A DNA stretch of 64,000 nt from the NCBI GenBank assembly GCA_947650365.1, contig OX393552.1, forward strand, positions 22,412,118 through 22,476,117, read 5' to 3'. The position numbers and the translations under genes are program-made. Of this stretch, positions 45,618-56,947 are shown piece after piece. The DNA is from Chamaelirium japonicum (Eukaryota > Streptophyta > Magnoliopsida > Liliales > Melanthiaceae). Each line of letters begins with the position of its first letter. The stretch's first letter is position 1. The notes below the pieces were generated by a model. It was not told the origin of the DNA. It worked only from the letters and a program-made list of their open reading frames with translations, and made no database searches.

Positions 45618-46291
45618 AGACTGCGGGCAATACAGTATGCGAGCTGTTGGCGAGCGATGTGCGACCTGCGAGTTGCTCGCGGGTGATGTACAGCCTACAA
45701 GCTGCTCATGGGCGATATGTGATTTGCAAACTGATCGCGGGTGATGCGCGTCCGGCGCCGTTATTTCCTTGATTAGTGGTAGTCTCACAAGCTAGGTCGG
45801 CAAGCTGAGGCTATTTTTCGGGTACCATTAGTATTTTTCTTACTGGAAATACCCATGCGTTGAATCCACACCACTTGTAAACAAATAATAAAGTTATCCT
45901 TATTTTTTTAACTCAAAAGCTAATAATAATAATAAATATGTCCTTCTAAACAAACTAAAATGATAGTGTGGACCTGCAGCTAACTTTCCCAAAAAAACGT
46001 AGGATAGAAGGGAAATTTTATTCATACCCCAAAAATCTGTAATTAGCCCCCGTATCCCTAGCGTTTCTCAATAACTTACTCAACAATCCCTTAATACCAA
46101 CAATGCCCTTTTTTTTTGTACCCCAAACCCCAAAGCCCCTGCTCAGCGTCTTTTGTACCCCCAACCCAACCCAATGTTTGTTTAAACTTAGCCCAAGCCC
46201 AACCAATCGGGTTGGCCGGGTTGTGCGGGGTGGGTTCGGGTTAACCCGCCCAAAGTCGGGTTGGGTCCGGGTTGGCCCGCCAAGTTGCAGC

Positions 46292-46735
46292 TAGGGGTGG
46301 CAATGAGTCGTGTCGGGTTCGTGTCGTGTCTAGTTTCGTGTCGTGTCCAAAACCCCCAGACCCGGACCCGACCCGTTTAATTAATTGTGTCTAGATTCTA
46401 AACCCGTACCCGACTCGCTAATAAACAGGTAGACACGATAAGACCCGTTTACCATCCGGATCTATTCAGTTGACCCGATCCGACCCAATCCGACCTGACC
46501 TGAAAGACCCACTGGTATTATATATTATAGTATCGGATTGCTGGTAGACCTGACCCGACCCGACCCGTTGAATACTAAACGGGTCTTCCCGGGTCTACCG
46601 TGTCCAGACCCTAATCCCGGACCCGACCCGTTTATTAAACGGGTCATCGTGTCGACCCGTTTACGACCCGAACCCGTTTAGCCTTGACCCAGACCCGCTA
46701 ACTTTGTGTCGGGTCCTGTCAGGTAGAGGAGAAAT
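46292..46735. mobile_element. Incomplete hAT-like MITE nested in the Mutator-like element
   Basis: It starts TAGGGGTGGCAATGAG, the same end as the 37836 and 62725 MITEs, and has an ACCCGACCCG-rich body. No TTGCCACCCCTA end is present. A duplicated GGTTGGCCCGCC(C)AAGTTGCAGC segment flanks the region (left ends 46291, right ends 46817). Confidence 0.6.
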
Positions 46736-46845
46736 AATTCGGGTTGGGCTCGGATTAGCCCGCCCAAATTCGGGTTGGACTCGGGTTGGGTTCAGGTTGG
46801 CCCGCCCAAGTTGCAGCTCTACTTGTGCCTTCAAGTATCAGCCAA

Positions 46846-46902
46846 TTGGAAGTGGGCCATTGCCCGAAAGGTTTCGGGACACCCGCCGATCTCAAAAAAA
46901 AA
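46846..46902 (+). mobile_element. Short 5'-truncated SINE-like insertion with A-tail
   Basis: 57 bp ending in an A run is bracketed by the perfect 13-bp duplication AAGTATCAGCCAA (46833-46845 and 46903-46915). A-tail plus a long variable duplication is the mark of LINE-driven retroposition. It is too short to assign to a SINE family. Confidence 0.7.
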
Positions 46903-47406
46903 AAGTATCAGCCAACTGCATGGGGTTTATTTAAGAGTGGGGTGTATTCAAGAGTGCATATAATTGGGGTATATTTAAGGGGGTATGTATTTGATTGGGT
47001 ATAATCAAGTTGGGACGGGCCATTTAACTGGGATGTATTGAAGGTGGGGTGTAAGGGGGAAGGGTATTTTTGGGATAGGAATGGGGTATGAAAAAAAAAA
47101 ATGAGGTGTGTTCCAGTTTGTTGGAAATGGGGGCTAATTACAGATTTATGGGGTATGAATAAAATTTCCCAGGATAGAAGTCTCCCTCGTGGCATTGGTC
47201 GTCCTTGACGAGGCAGGACACGGCTCCAAGCCTCCAACTCGGTATCTGGGTTGGGCCGGGTGGCAGCCTCAGAGGATGGCCCACCAAAAAGCAATGCCAA
47301 TGTCGGTTCGGATCCCATAGAGTACTTCCAAATTCCAATTCAGATGCGGATCCTGTAGGATCCGACCCGACTCCAACCCGTGCCGCGGCTGCCGCTTACT
47401 TGACCT

Positions 47407-47414
47407 TATAAAAA
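47407..47414 (+). promoter_or_regulatory. TATA box of the RBBP6/PQT3-like gene
   Basis: TATAAAAA about 30 bp upstream of a CT-rich start region (about 47436 onward, TCTCTCTTCAGGACAG). The only good TATA box near the 5' end of the gene. Confidence 0.6.
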
Positions 47415-48149
47415 CCCCTCGTCTCTCTTCAGGACAGTGCCTATCTTTCGAGGGTTTCTTCTGCGCCGACTTCTCTGTCCCCCCGGCGATCGTGCCCTAG
47501 AAGCGATCTGAGCTCCGGCGAGGTGGCGGTGTTTCGTTCGAGTAAGATTCGGCGGCGTCTCGAGCTTCGACGCTGCAGAAGAAGAGATACAACCCCCATC
47601 TCCTCCGGATTCTCCATTGATCGAGAGGTTTTTGTTCACGACGACCATCTTCTCGCTTTGGATTGGCCGGAGAAGTCAGCGTGGTGTTCGTGGGAGTCCG
47701 ATTCTTGTACGGCTTCGCGATTTACTGGAATCTTTGCAGCTCTATTCCTCCCTTCCGGCGGATCGACGACCTTCTTTGATTTTTCCTTGTAAAATCCTGT
47801 TTCTTCAATTATTCCCTGTAATCTCATGTACAATCGAGGAACAATTACTTGTATCAGGTCTCAATTTGTGTTGTACTGCCATTGCATCAGGTCTCTACCT
47901 TTAATTTCTCTTTGCCCTAGAATTTGGACGAATTTTATTCGAAATAGTGAACAATTACATATTTTATTCCCATTGAAGGAATTTCGATCTCTGTTGAAAA
48001 TTCGAAAGGAAGAATCAAGGAATTTTTTGTTCTTTCTGAGTTTCATCCATTCCTTGATACAATTGGCATGGAGGGGAACGACCAGTTCTTGGGAAACTGC
48101 AATTGGGGTTTTGTAGCATTGGGTTAATTTGGTTGTGTGGTGATGAGTA

Positions 48150-48480
48150 GTGATACATTGTTGTTGTGGAATTTTGATGAGGGTTCAATGGGTCAGGAGT
48201 TTTGGGGTTTTCCATGTTCGCGATAAGTTCGTTAGTGCGAGTTGGAACAATCTGCTGATAAGTTCGATACATTGCTGTTGTGAGTGTTCAATGGGTCAGG
48301 AGTTTTGGGGTTTTCCATGTTCGCGATAAGTTCGATAGTGCGAGTTGAAATAATCTGTTGATAAGTTCGATACATTGCTGTTGTGGAATTTTGTTTAGGG
48401 TTCAATGGGTCAGGAGTTTTGGGGTTTTCCTTGTTCGCGATAAGTTCGATAGTGCGAGTTGAAATAATCTGTTGACAAAG
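48150..48480 (+). repeat. Three tandem copies of a 103-114-bp unit in the first intron
   Basis: TTCAATGGGTCAGGAGTTTT recurs at 48184, 48287 and 48401. Each is followed by TTCGCGATAAGTTCG and GTGCGAGTTG. Units differ by small indels. Confidence 0.88.
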
Positions 48481-48589
48481 TTTTATGAGCTTTGTTTTCT
48501 TCTTGACTCCAACTATGTTGGCGAAGCTGATGTTATACCTAGAAACACATTGCTATTATTTTGGTCATGTTTCAGGCATGGAATTAAAT

Positions 48590-49470
48590 GTCGACAAGTC
48601 CCTACAAAATGACCGAAATATGTCTTTGTTTTAGGTTTCAACGGAAATCGTACAAAATTTCGATATACCAAATTTTGGTTCTGACATCATGAAATATCGG
48701 CAAAAATTAACAAACATTTGGATGAATTCGACATTCTGAGTTTTTTTAGACATTTACTTCCATCTTTTTCCGTGAAAATCCAATCTTTTTTCCTCTATTT
48801 CTTACTTTTTTTCACGATGGACCAATATTTGACCAACTTTTGATAAAAGTCGACCGAAATTTAACAGAAATTGTCTTTTTGTTTCGGTTCCGACAGAAAT
48901 TGTATGATATCATGCGACATAGGCCGAAATTAACCGACATTTGAATGAATTCGACATTCTGTCTTTTTCTAGACATTCACTGATAATTCCTTTTGTTTGT
49001 TTAAGCAACGAATGCCATATTTTTTTGTGAAAATTCAATTATTTCCCTCAATTTCTTACTTTTTTTTTTTCATAACGGACCTATATTTGACCAACTTTTG
49101 ATCGAAGTCAACCAAAATTTAACAGAAATCCAACAAATTTCCATTGAAATATTTCCCTTTGAAATGACTGAAACATGTCTTTTTGTTTTAGGTTCCTACA
49201 GAAATCGTACGAAATTTCCATAGTACCAAATTTTGGTTCGACATCATGAAATATCGGCCAAAATTAATCGACATTTGAATGAATTCGACATTCTGTCTTT
49301 TTTTAGATATTCACTGATAATTTCTTTGTTTTTTAGCAACAAATTCTGTCTTACTTTTTTCCTCAATTTCTTACTTTTTTTGTAACGGACCAATATTTGA
49401 CCAACTTTTGATCGAAGTCGACCAAAATTTAACAGAAATCCAACAAATTTCTATTGAAATCTTTCCTTGA
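48590..49470 (+). repeat. Degenerate about 220-335-bp repeats in the first intron
   Basis: TGAATTCGACATTCTG recurs at 48723, 48945 and 49280. Each copy is followed by a T-rich stretch and CAATATTTGACCAACTTTTG (or a close variant). A weak echo lies at 50520-50880. Origin unknown. Confidence 0.7.
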
Positions 49471-49935
49471 AAATACATAATCTCCACGGATATTTGATGA
49501 AACCAGACAAATTTCCTTTTTCTTTTTACCAAATGACATCAACATTTAAAACCTTGGTTTCAGGGTGGCCTCAGGCTATTGTCGTTGAACCAGACAACCA
49601 TTACGCACACTTCAATATTGATCTAATGACACCCCCCCTCTTTATATGGAATTTTTACTTTGTGCCACAGCAATCTTTTGAGTGTTAGGCCTTTCTTTTC
49701 AGTTGTTCTTTTTGTTTGTTTACCTATGCTTAAAGTGTGGTTTTGCGTTTCATGGATCTTAAACAGTCAGTATTGTTATATTACTCCTTCGAAATTTTAT
49801 GTGGCAACTTTATAAAATGCCTAAGATTTGAATTGTATTGTTGTTGCGAGTGACGTAGACATTAAAGGTTTGCATCGTCTTGCAGGCCGAGAAGTGCGGA
49901 TCATAAGGTAGAAAATTTTCAGCCCACCGAGCAAC

Positions 49936-51478
49936 ATGGCAATTGTTGATTCATCTATAATGATTTTTGTAAGATTATTTTCTCTACAAATGCTATCGAA
50001 TATGATTTTTTTAAAATCATGCCTCATAAGTGTAAAGGGCATAATAGTTTACTGAATTAAATTTATTTGCAGCCAGAAGAAACTGAGTGGGGTGACTTTG
50101 GGGATGATATCTATGCTATTCCTAAAATGGTACCTCTTCAGCCAAGTAATCCAACATCACTTCTAGATAAGGCTGAGGAGGATAAGAGGATTAAGGCTTT
50201 AGTTGAGACACCTGCACTTGACTGGCATCGGTGAGATACTTCTCCGTCTTAAGATTTTTCCAGCATTAAGTTGTCTATTTTTAATTTTTTTGGACATAGA
50301 AGTGAAAAATGCTTCATGAATGTATGTTGTGTTTACCCTGGGTCATTGTCTGTTCAGCGAAACACGTTATTCTTATGGCCGTAGAGGAGGCTTTGGAAGG
50401 GGAAATGGTGGGAGGACAATGGCTGGCCGTGGTTTTGGTAAGATTCGGGACTATATCCTTTTCATCAGTGTCTAGTTTCTGTGTTTCTTTTTTCCTATGA
50501 CCCTTATTAATTATGTGTCAAGATTTTAAATGTCAGTTTCAATGTCGATTTCGGACAATCGAAAAAAGGAAATTTGTTGTATTTCGATCAAATGTCAGTG
50601 GAAATTGTGTTTTTTTAAGGGAAGTATTTCGGTGGAAACTTCTGGATTTTTGGGCAGATCAAAAGTCTGTCAAGTATTGGTATGCTATGAAAAAAGTAAG
50701 AAATGGAGGAAAAGTATGGAATATTCACTGAAAAAGTGGAGTCTATCGCTAAAAAAGATTGAATTTTTCTGTGAAATTGTCCAAGTAAAAGGCAGAATTT
50801 CGAATTTCAGTCATATTGATTTTTCGACGAACATTTTGTGATGTCGAACTGAAATTTTGTACTATGGAAATTTCAGACGATTTCATTTACTACAGATATA
50901 GCCCTAAATAGAAATGAATGGTGAAAAAGGATTCATAAAGCCGACCCCAAGTACATGGGACATGGCTTGGTGGTTATGGAAATTTTGGATGATTTCTATG
51001 TCGAAACCAAAAAATAAGCATTCTGGTCATTTTGTAGTAAACTAGTTGACATTTGAGTGTCATAGTACTTTTTGCTCTGTTTTCTTAAGTAGAATTTTTG
51101 CATGTCATTCTAGGATGCCATTTTTTACCTTTAGGTAGCATTGTGCTCCTCTGCACTATGGGCCATACTGTTTGTTCAGTTTTGTAATACTGTTGGTTGA
51201 ATAGACTGAAGACACTGTACCCATTAACCCACCGAGATAAAGTGTGTCACATGATCGCATTATAGTTTTGATTTACATGACCCAGCTGGATAGCTCGATG
51301 TTCTTTGATTAGAGGTTCTCCTATATAGCCATCTTAGTTCATTATCATGGGCCATCGTCCTCATTCCGCTGTTGCAATAGCTGCAAATTTATTACAGCTT
51401 CGGTTATTTATAGGTCGAGGTGGATTGGAATGGAAGATACCTCCTCCAGGCTATGTCTGCCACAGATGCAAAGAGCAG

Positions 51479-51511
<33 letters not shown>

Positions 51512-54500
51512 CCCCTCGCTCCCTCCCTCAGTTCAGGCTGACTGTTTTTTGTGTGCAGGACATTTCATTCAGCATTGCCCCACAAATGGTGACCCTGATT
51601 ACGACTTTAAAAGGGTGAGACCACCTATTGGCATTCCAAAGTCAATGTTGGTTGCTACTGCAGAAGGATCCTACGTGCTCCCAACTGGTGCTGTTGTTGA
51701 TATCAAGCCAGACGAGTAAGCTGATTACTTCATCATGCAGTGATTATTGTTTTCGACAGCTTTGCACTTAATGTATTGAATAACTGACAAAAAAATTTCT
51801 ATGTAGGGCGGCGTTTGATAGAGAAATGGAAGGAATATCTTCTACTCATCGTATCTGTGATCTTCCACCTGAGCTGCATTGCCCGTTGTGTAAACAAGTA
51901 ATGAGAGATGCTGTGCTAACTAGCAAATGTTGCTTCAGTAGTTTCTGTGACAAATGTACGTGGGCAAATCTTTGCTCAAGTTCGTAGTTTTTATTCTGTA
52001 TGTAGTAATGTACATATAAATCCGATACTGTAACTTTATAGACTTGTAAATTAGATTGTGGTACTCAGAACTTCTTATTATCTGCCAGTTTTTTTGCTAA
52101 ATTAATAAAAAATAACCTAAAATAGTTTCAAAATGTCTTTTCTTTCTTTTCCTTATCCCTCTTGGTTCCCCCTGCTAATTAACCTGCTAATTATTTGTAA
52201 TATTCAGGCATCAGAGAATACATAATTTCCAAGCGAGCATGCATCTGCGGAGCCACAGATGTGCTAGCAGATTACCTTATTCCGAATATAACACTTCGGG
52301 AGACCATCGATCGGTACGAGTCATCATCTAGTAGTTCAGTGGATTCCAAAAGTGTGGTGGTGCAAGTACGAGGTAAGGTGATACTTCCTTTGTTGGTATG
52401 TTATGGCATAGTTACAGTGTTCCTATTTGTGGGTGGAGTATAAACTATCGCATCTTTCAGATACAGGATCTGATGATCATGCACCGCCCAAAGCTCGATT
52501 GCCCGCTCTTTCTGCGGCTTCCAAGTATAAGCAATCTCCGACAGGGGTTTCTTCTGACATGAAGGGAAATGGAAGTAGAATCAAAGAGAATGCCACTACT
52601 AAAAATGCTGATCTTCCCGATGGGACACCTGAGTTAGTGAAAGCAAAGGAACCCGCTTCACATCCTGAAGAGGTCCTAGAAAAGCTGCCTGGTGGGTGAT
52701 TCTTTGATTGCTCTGGCTTTGTTTATTATACTGACCAATATATTTTTTACTTATGCAACTTTGGACATGAAGATTGTGATAATAATATATATATTAAGGC
52801 GATACTTCCTTTGTTGGTTCGTTATTGCATAGTTACGGTGTTCCTATTTGTGGGTGTAGTATAAACTATCACTTCTTTCAGATACAGGATCTGATGATCA
52901 TGCACAGCCCAAAGCTCAATCGGCCACTCTTTCTACTACGGTTTCCAAGGATGGAGATAACCGATCTCCAATAGGGGTTTCTCCAGACATGAAGGGAAGT
53001 GGAAGTAGAATCGAAGAGAATGCTACTACGAAAAATGCTGATCTTCCTGATGGGACACCGGAGTTGGTGAAGGCAAAGGAGCCGGCTTCACAACCTGTAG
53101 AGGTCCGAGAAAAGCTGCCTGGTGGGTGATTCTTTGATTGCTCTGGCTTTGTTTATGATACCGACAGATCTAATTTTGTACTCATGCAACTTTGGACAAA
53201 GATTGAGATAATGATATATATTAAGGCGATACTTCCTTTGTTGGTTCTCTATTGCATAGTAGTATAAACTATCACTTCTTTCATATACAGGATCTGATGA
53301 TCATGTACAGCCAAAAGCTCAATCGCCCGCTCTTTCTGCGGCTTCCAAGGATGGAGATAACCGATCTCCAATAGGGGTTTCTTCAGACATGAAGGGTATT
53401 GGAAGTAGAATCAAAGAGACTGCTACTACGAAAAATGCTGATCTTCCTTACGGGACACCGGAGTTAGTGAAAGGAAAGGAATCTACTTCACAACCCGAAG
53501 AGGTCAGAGAAAAGATGCCTGGTGGGTGATTCTTTAATTGCTCTGGCTTTGTTTATGATACCGACCAATCTAATTTTGTACTTACGCAAATTTGGACATA
53601 AAGATTGTGATAGTGATATTTATTTTAATGAAATGTTTTTTTATGTGTTATTTATGAGCCATTCATTTTGTTTTTGCAGGAAAGAAGAAGAAGGAAGCAA
53701 TCCTGCTTGGATATGGTTAGTCTCATGTTGTATTGCCCAAATCATTGTTACTTAATAATATTTCCATCCAAAATTCCAAACTGTTTATTGTTGTATTTTA
53801 ATTGCAGATGCTCGCATGCAATCGGGATTCGTCGAAGATTTTGGCACTGCTAACTGTTATGGAATGCCTCTTTCGGCCTACAACCCCTACTGGGCTGCTG
53901 ATGGGATGCAATGGTGTTTTGACATCGGTATGATGACCCCCAATGGTATGAGTTACATGGGTTACGTAGGCCCTCAAGAATCCTTTGGATCTCATGGTTA
54001 TATGATTCCCGGCCCGCAAGAATCCTTTGGAGCTGATGGTTATATGATGCCCGCCCCTCCCCAAAGGTATAAATGGCACACTTCATATCCTCCTTCTTTA
54101 AGAGTTACAGAAGTGTCCTCCACACTCGTGATGGGAAAAATAGAAGTTTTTGGATTCTTTATGTAATCAAGTAACATAACAGAGTACTTGTGATGCTTTT
54201 TATCTTATAGAAAAAACAATGAAGAACATATATGTACAAGGAAAAACACTGATTGCACATTGGCCTGTCAATGGACCGGATCATGATCCGAATCCGATCT
54301 GAAAATTCTCGATTTGGTATTAGTTTTTTGGTCTGATATTTGTTTAAAAATTATCCGACCCGATTCAAAATATAATCGGATCAAATATGGATCTACTCCG
54401 ACTCGTTCCGAATAAGATGCTATCCGATATATTTAGTCAGCTATATAACAGATATCATAGCTGGTATATCGTTCGGGGCTAGTACCTTTCTTCAACAATT

Positions 54501-56120
54501 ATTCCCCCTCGGATCATTTTATGTATCGATTGGGTGTTTTTGTTGCAGAAGCTGGAGAGGGAGTTCCAAGCATAGGAGGATAAACGGCGGAGTGAGCATC
54601 ACAGCTGATGCTTCGTTGTCACCGAAATCAAAGCATGTATGTCTATCTTTTGGTCTGTTCTGTCCTGTTGTATATGTAATTAGGATTCCTATGGCATTGT
54701 GGGTTAGTGAAATGCGGGTGTTAGTATCGTGGTTCGCCTATCACCCTTGCATTGCTGTGCTTGCCTGTTGGACGCTGATGGGCAGCCAGCAGATTGTGAC
54801 TGGTTTCCAAGGAATTCTGACAATTGGCCATTGGGTGCTTGGTCCATCAGTTGGGTGGTGTGGGTTCCCCGAACGATGTACCAGCTAAGGGTGGTGATAG
54901 TTTGTTGCGAGTTGTGACATGTGGGTGCAGGCATTTTGTGCTGTTGGACTGCCAGACGGGCTCGTAAATTCCTCCGATTGATCCAATGGTGCATCTGTTA
55001 CAAGACCTATTGGATCCTTGGGGTCTGCTTTCCAAGCCCGCTTGGCTAGTCTGATTAGTGTTGCAATTTCTGGTTGGCTGATTGATTGGAGATTGTGAAA
55101 ATATTCTAAAGTAGATGTTTGGATAGGATTCTGATTCTAGGACTCCTGGAGCATGCTTTGGGCTCTCTGAAGAAACCCTTTATGGTATCCGACTGTATCC
55201 AAATTGGCTCTCCGCCTTTTTTAGGGCTTCTGGGCTCCTAGAATCCCGGATCCAGAGCGTATCCAAACAAGCAGGTTAGGGTTCAGGTTAGGGTTCGAGG
55301 ATCCAGTGATTCTCGCAATGGAAACCAATATCCAAAGGGCTCAAACCTTGTGTGCATCTGAATTGGCCAAGTGTAGGGCTTTACGAGTCCGCTGATCGTC
55401 TAATTGCCCGACTGTTGCTCATAGGATTTGTCCATGTTGGATTCGAGGCTTCAACAAGGCTTTCCCTCAGGGCCTCAGCCCACCCGGGGCTGGTTGGCAA
55501 ACAATTTGATGGGCCAACAGTGCAGATCACCCCTACTAACTCTAGTTGATTAAAGGCTAGTATGATCAATCAAGATTGAATTGGTTTTCTTTTTCTTTCT
55601 TTCTGGCCTGCAGGCCCTCGTATCCCAGTCCCGAGCCAGTGAGCGGATCGACGTTCCCATGAAGAAATCAACAGGCTTGGAACGCTACGGCCCGGCCCAC
55701 TCCTCCCCTCAGAGGGCTGGGGAATGGAAAGCATCAGATACCGGTGTTCACGACGACACTTCCAGACCGGATCGGAAGCGAACTAGAAGGCCAGACTCCA
55801 GCCGCAGAGACGGGGGGAGCAGCAAGAAGAGAAGGCCTTCGGAGGCACCTGATGATGGGCTCAAGGACTACGAGCGCTGTCGGAGGCCCAGGCCCAGCAG
55901 CTTTCGGGATGATAGCAGGCCTGCCACGACCACAGGCCGCCACCTGGAGGAGGAGCGCTACCATTCTAAGAAGAGGCCATCTTGGTCGCCTCAGCGGTGG
56001 CACGAGCATCGTGAGGGTAGCGACCATCGGCACTCCAGAGCCTCGAGGGCGCATGAAAGCAACCATGATCGCCGGTTGCAGACAATGATGATGGAGAGAA
56101 TGAAAGGGGGCATTCGCTAA
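49936..56120 (+). CDS. PQT3-like: RBBP6/PQT3-like RING-type E3 ubiquitin ligase, DWNN-less gene model (799 aa)
   Basis: Coding exons: 49936-49968 (exon opens 49886), 50073-50230, 50358-50437, 51414-51479, 51559-51715, 51807-51955, 52208-52372, 52461-52691, 52882-53121, 53291-53521, 53680-53715, 53808-54066, 54549-54636, 55614-56120. All junctions are GT-AG and phases agree, giving 2,400 nt without an internal stop. Domains: acidic ETEWGDFGDDIYAIP (about 14-30); Gly/Arg stretch (about 65-90); CCHC knuckle C106-C109-H114-C119; RING/U-box-like finger from about C182 to C228 (CPLCKQVM, CCFSSFCDKC, ACICG). Then come a triplicated linker (270-503), KKKK (about 505), a Tyr/Met/Pro-rich segment with YNPYW, and an Arg/Ser/Lys-rich tail. 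The family transfers ubiquitin in the nucleus. The DWNN domain is missing. ATG 49936 follows a frame break in an ancestral-looking exon (KVENFQPTE in another frame), so a natural short form or a decaying gene are both possible. Confidence 0.85.
51481..51509 (+). repeat. CT microsatellite inside an 79-bp intron, abutting its donor
   Basis: (TC)n begins one base after the exon end at 51479, so the donor reads G/GTCTCT. The intron (51480-51558) splits the CCHC knuckle. Confidence 0.85.
52374..53640 (+). repeat. Tandem triplication of an exon with its flanking intron
   Basis: Three units begin near 52374, 52795 and 53222 (spacing 421 and 427). Each holds GATACTTCCTTTGTTGGT, an intron end, a 231-240-bp exon and the next donor (GCCTG/GTGGGTGATTCTTT). 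All three exons are phase 1-1 and open, so the duplication keeps the frame. Copies 2 and 3 share GATGGAGATAACCGATCTCC, which copy 1 lacks, so they are closer to each other. Confidence 0.92.
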
Positions 56121-56290
56121 ATATTCTCAGCTAACTGAGCTGGTTACACTCCTTCAGATATGAGGATGTACATGCAAAGATGTTACATGAGCTCCTATAC
56201 AAGATAAACATACACCCGTATATACATGTAATGTACATCCGTATACGCATGTAATGTAAATCATACTAAGATTCATGTACCAAAGTTGGC

Positions 56291-56296
56291 AATAAA
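56291..56296 (+). terminator. Polyadenylation signal of the RBBP6/PQT3-like gene
   Basis: AATAAA lies 171 bp after the TAA stop, in a T-rich context. Confidence 0.55.
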
Positions 56297-56419
56297 ATTC
56301 GGATCATTTTTCACTTCCTACCTTGCTTCTTATTTCTGTGTAATAATATAGGAACTTTGAGGGTGTTTGTGTAATAGATTAAGATACAAGTTGTTTGGCC
56401 CGATCTCAGTCCGGTCTTA

Positions 56420-56425
<6 letters not shown>

Positions 56426-56489
<64 letters not shown>
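56426..56489. repeat. GA microsatellite, about 32 repeats
   Basis: Uninterrupted GA dinucleotides downstream of the gene. Confidence 0.97.
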
Positions 56490-56492
<3 letters not shown>

Positions 56493-56947
56493 CTGTCTCT
56501 TTAGGTTGCCACATGGCACCTATAGAAGGATGAGATGGTTGCCACATGGTAAACAGTTGTTTATGGCTACTACTTTGTAGATGCCTTTTCGACTCAAAAC
56601 CCGGGTCGTAAGGGGAGGTCCACCAGAGGGTATATATTTAAGCATAGGGGTGTTCATTGGTTCAGGTTGACCCGCCAAATCGGACCAAACCGGTCTATTT
56701 GGTTTGGTTTGGAATAGGTGTTGTTGACAGTTCGGTTCGGTTCGGTTTGATTCCGAAAAAAAAACATGCTAAGATCGGTTCGATTTTGGATTGTGAGTTT
56801 TTAAAACCGAACCATAGTATACCCTCAATGTTACTATTGTACAGTCTCACTAATACTGTACATTACATGGTGGTGACCCCAATTATCATCATTGATTGCA
56901 TTCAAGACTTTAAGTGTTCAACCGTGTAATGAAACTGAAAAGCAAAA
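56490..56947. other. Non-coding stretch with GGTTTGGTTT-type repeats
   Basis: It contains GGTTTGGTTTGG and TTCGGTTCGGTTCGG runs (56690-56760), a composition seen in MITE-like DNA. No gene seen. Confidence 0.4.

Larger units (their letters stand above)
44042..45828 (-). repeat. Tat-2 5' LTR, interrupted by Cassandra-2
   Basis: It is the reversed, longer counterpart of 34088-34562. Minus reading starts TAATGGTACCCG at 45828 (expected TG has become TA) and runs to the primer site. About 1.07 kb remains without the insertion. A TATA box (TATAAAG, minus, 44228-44234) is present. Confidence 0.72.
46010..47170. mobile_element. Non-autonomous Mutator-like element, 1,161 bp
   Basis: Inverted ends start GGGAAATTTTATTCATACCC and stay similar for about 45 bp (through CTGTAATTAGCCCCC). 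Flanked by the perfect 9-bp duplication AGGATAGAA (46001-46009 and 47171-47179), the Mutator target size. No transposase. It contains nested hAT-like and SINE-like insertions and ends about 240 bp upstream of the TATA box of the downstream gene. Confidence 0.93.
47436..49885 (+). other. 5' leader and long first intron(s) of the RBBP6/PQT3-like gene
   Basis: The first about 350 bp are GC-richer and leader-like. The rest is AT-rich with two repeat clusters. The ubiquitin-like DWNN domain exons expected here in this family (about 75 residues) were not found in any frame. Exact leader splice sites are uncertain. Confidence 0.45.

Noticed and set aside
49886-49935. Upstream part of the start exon as coding in the gene model
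   Set aside because: In the frame that joins downstream exons it contains TAG; the family-like reading (KVENFQPTE) is in another frame and runs into TGA.
55734-56066. 110-codon minus and 114-codon plus frames over the last gene exon
   Set aside because: Shadows of the Arg-rich coding frame 55614-56120, whose phase agrees with the upstream exons.
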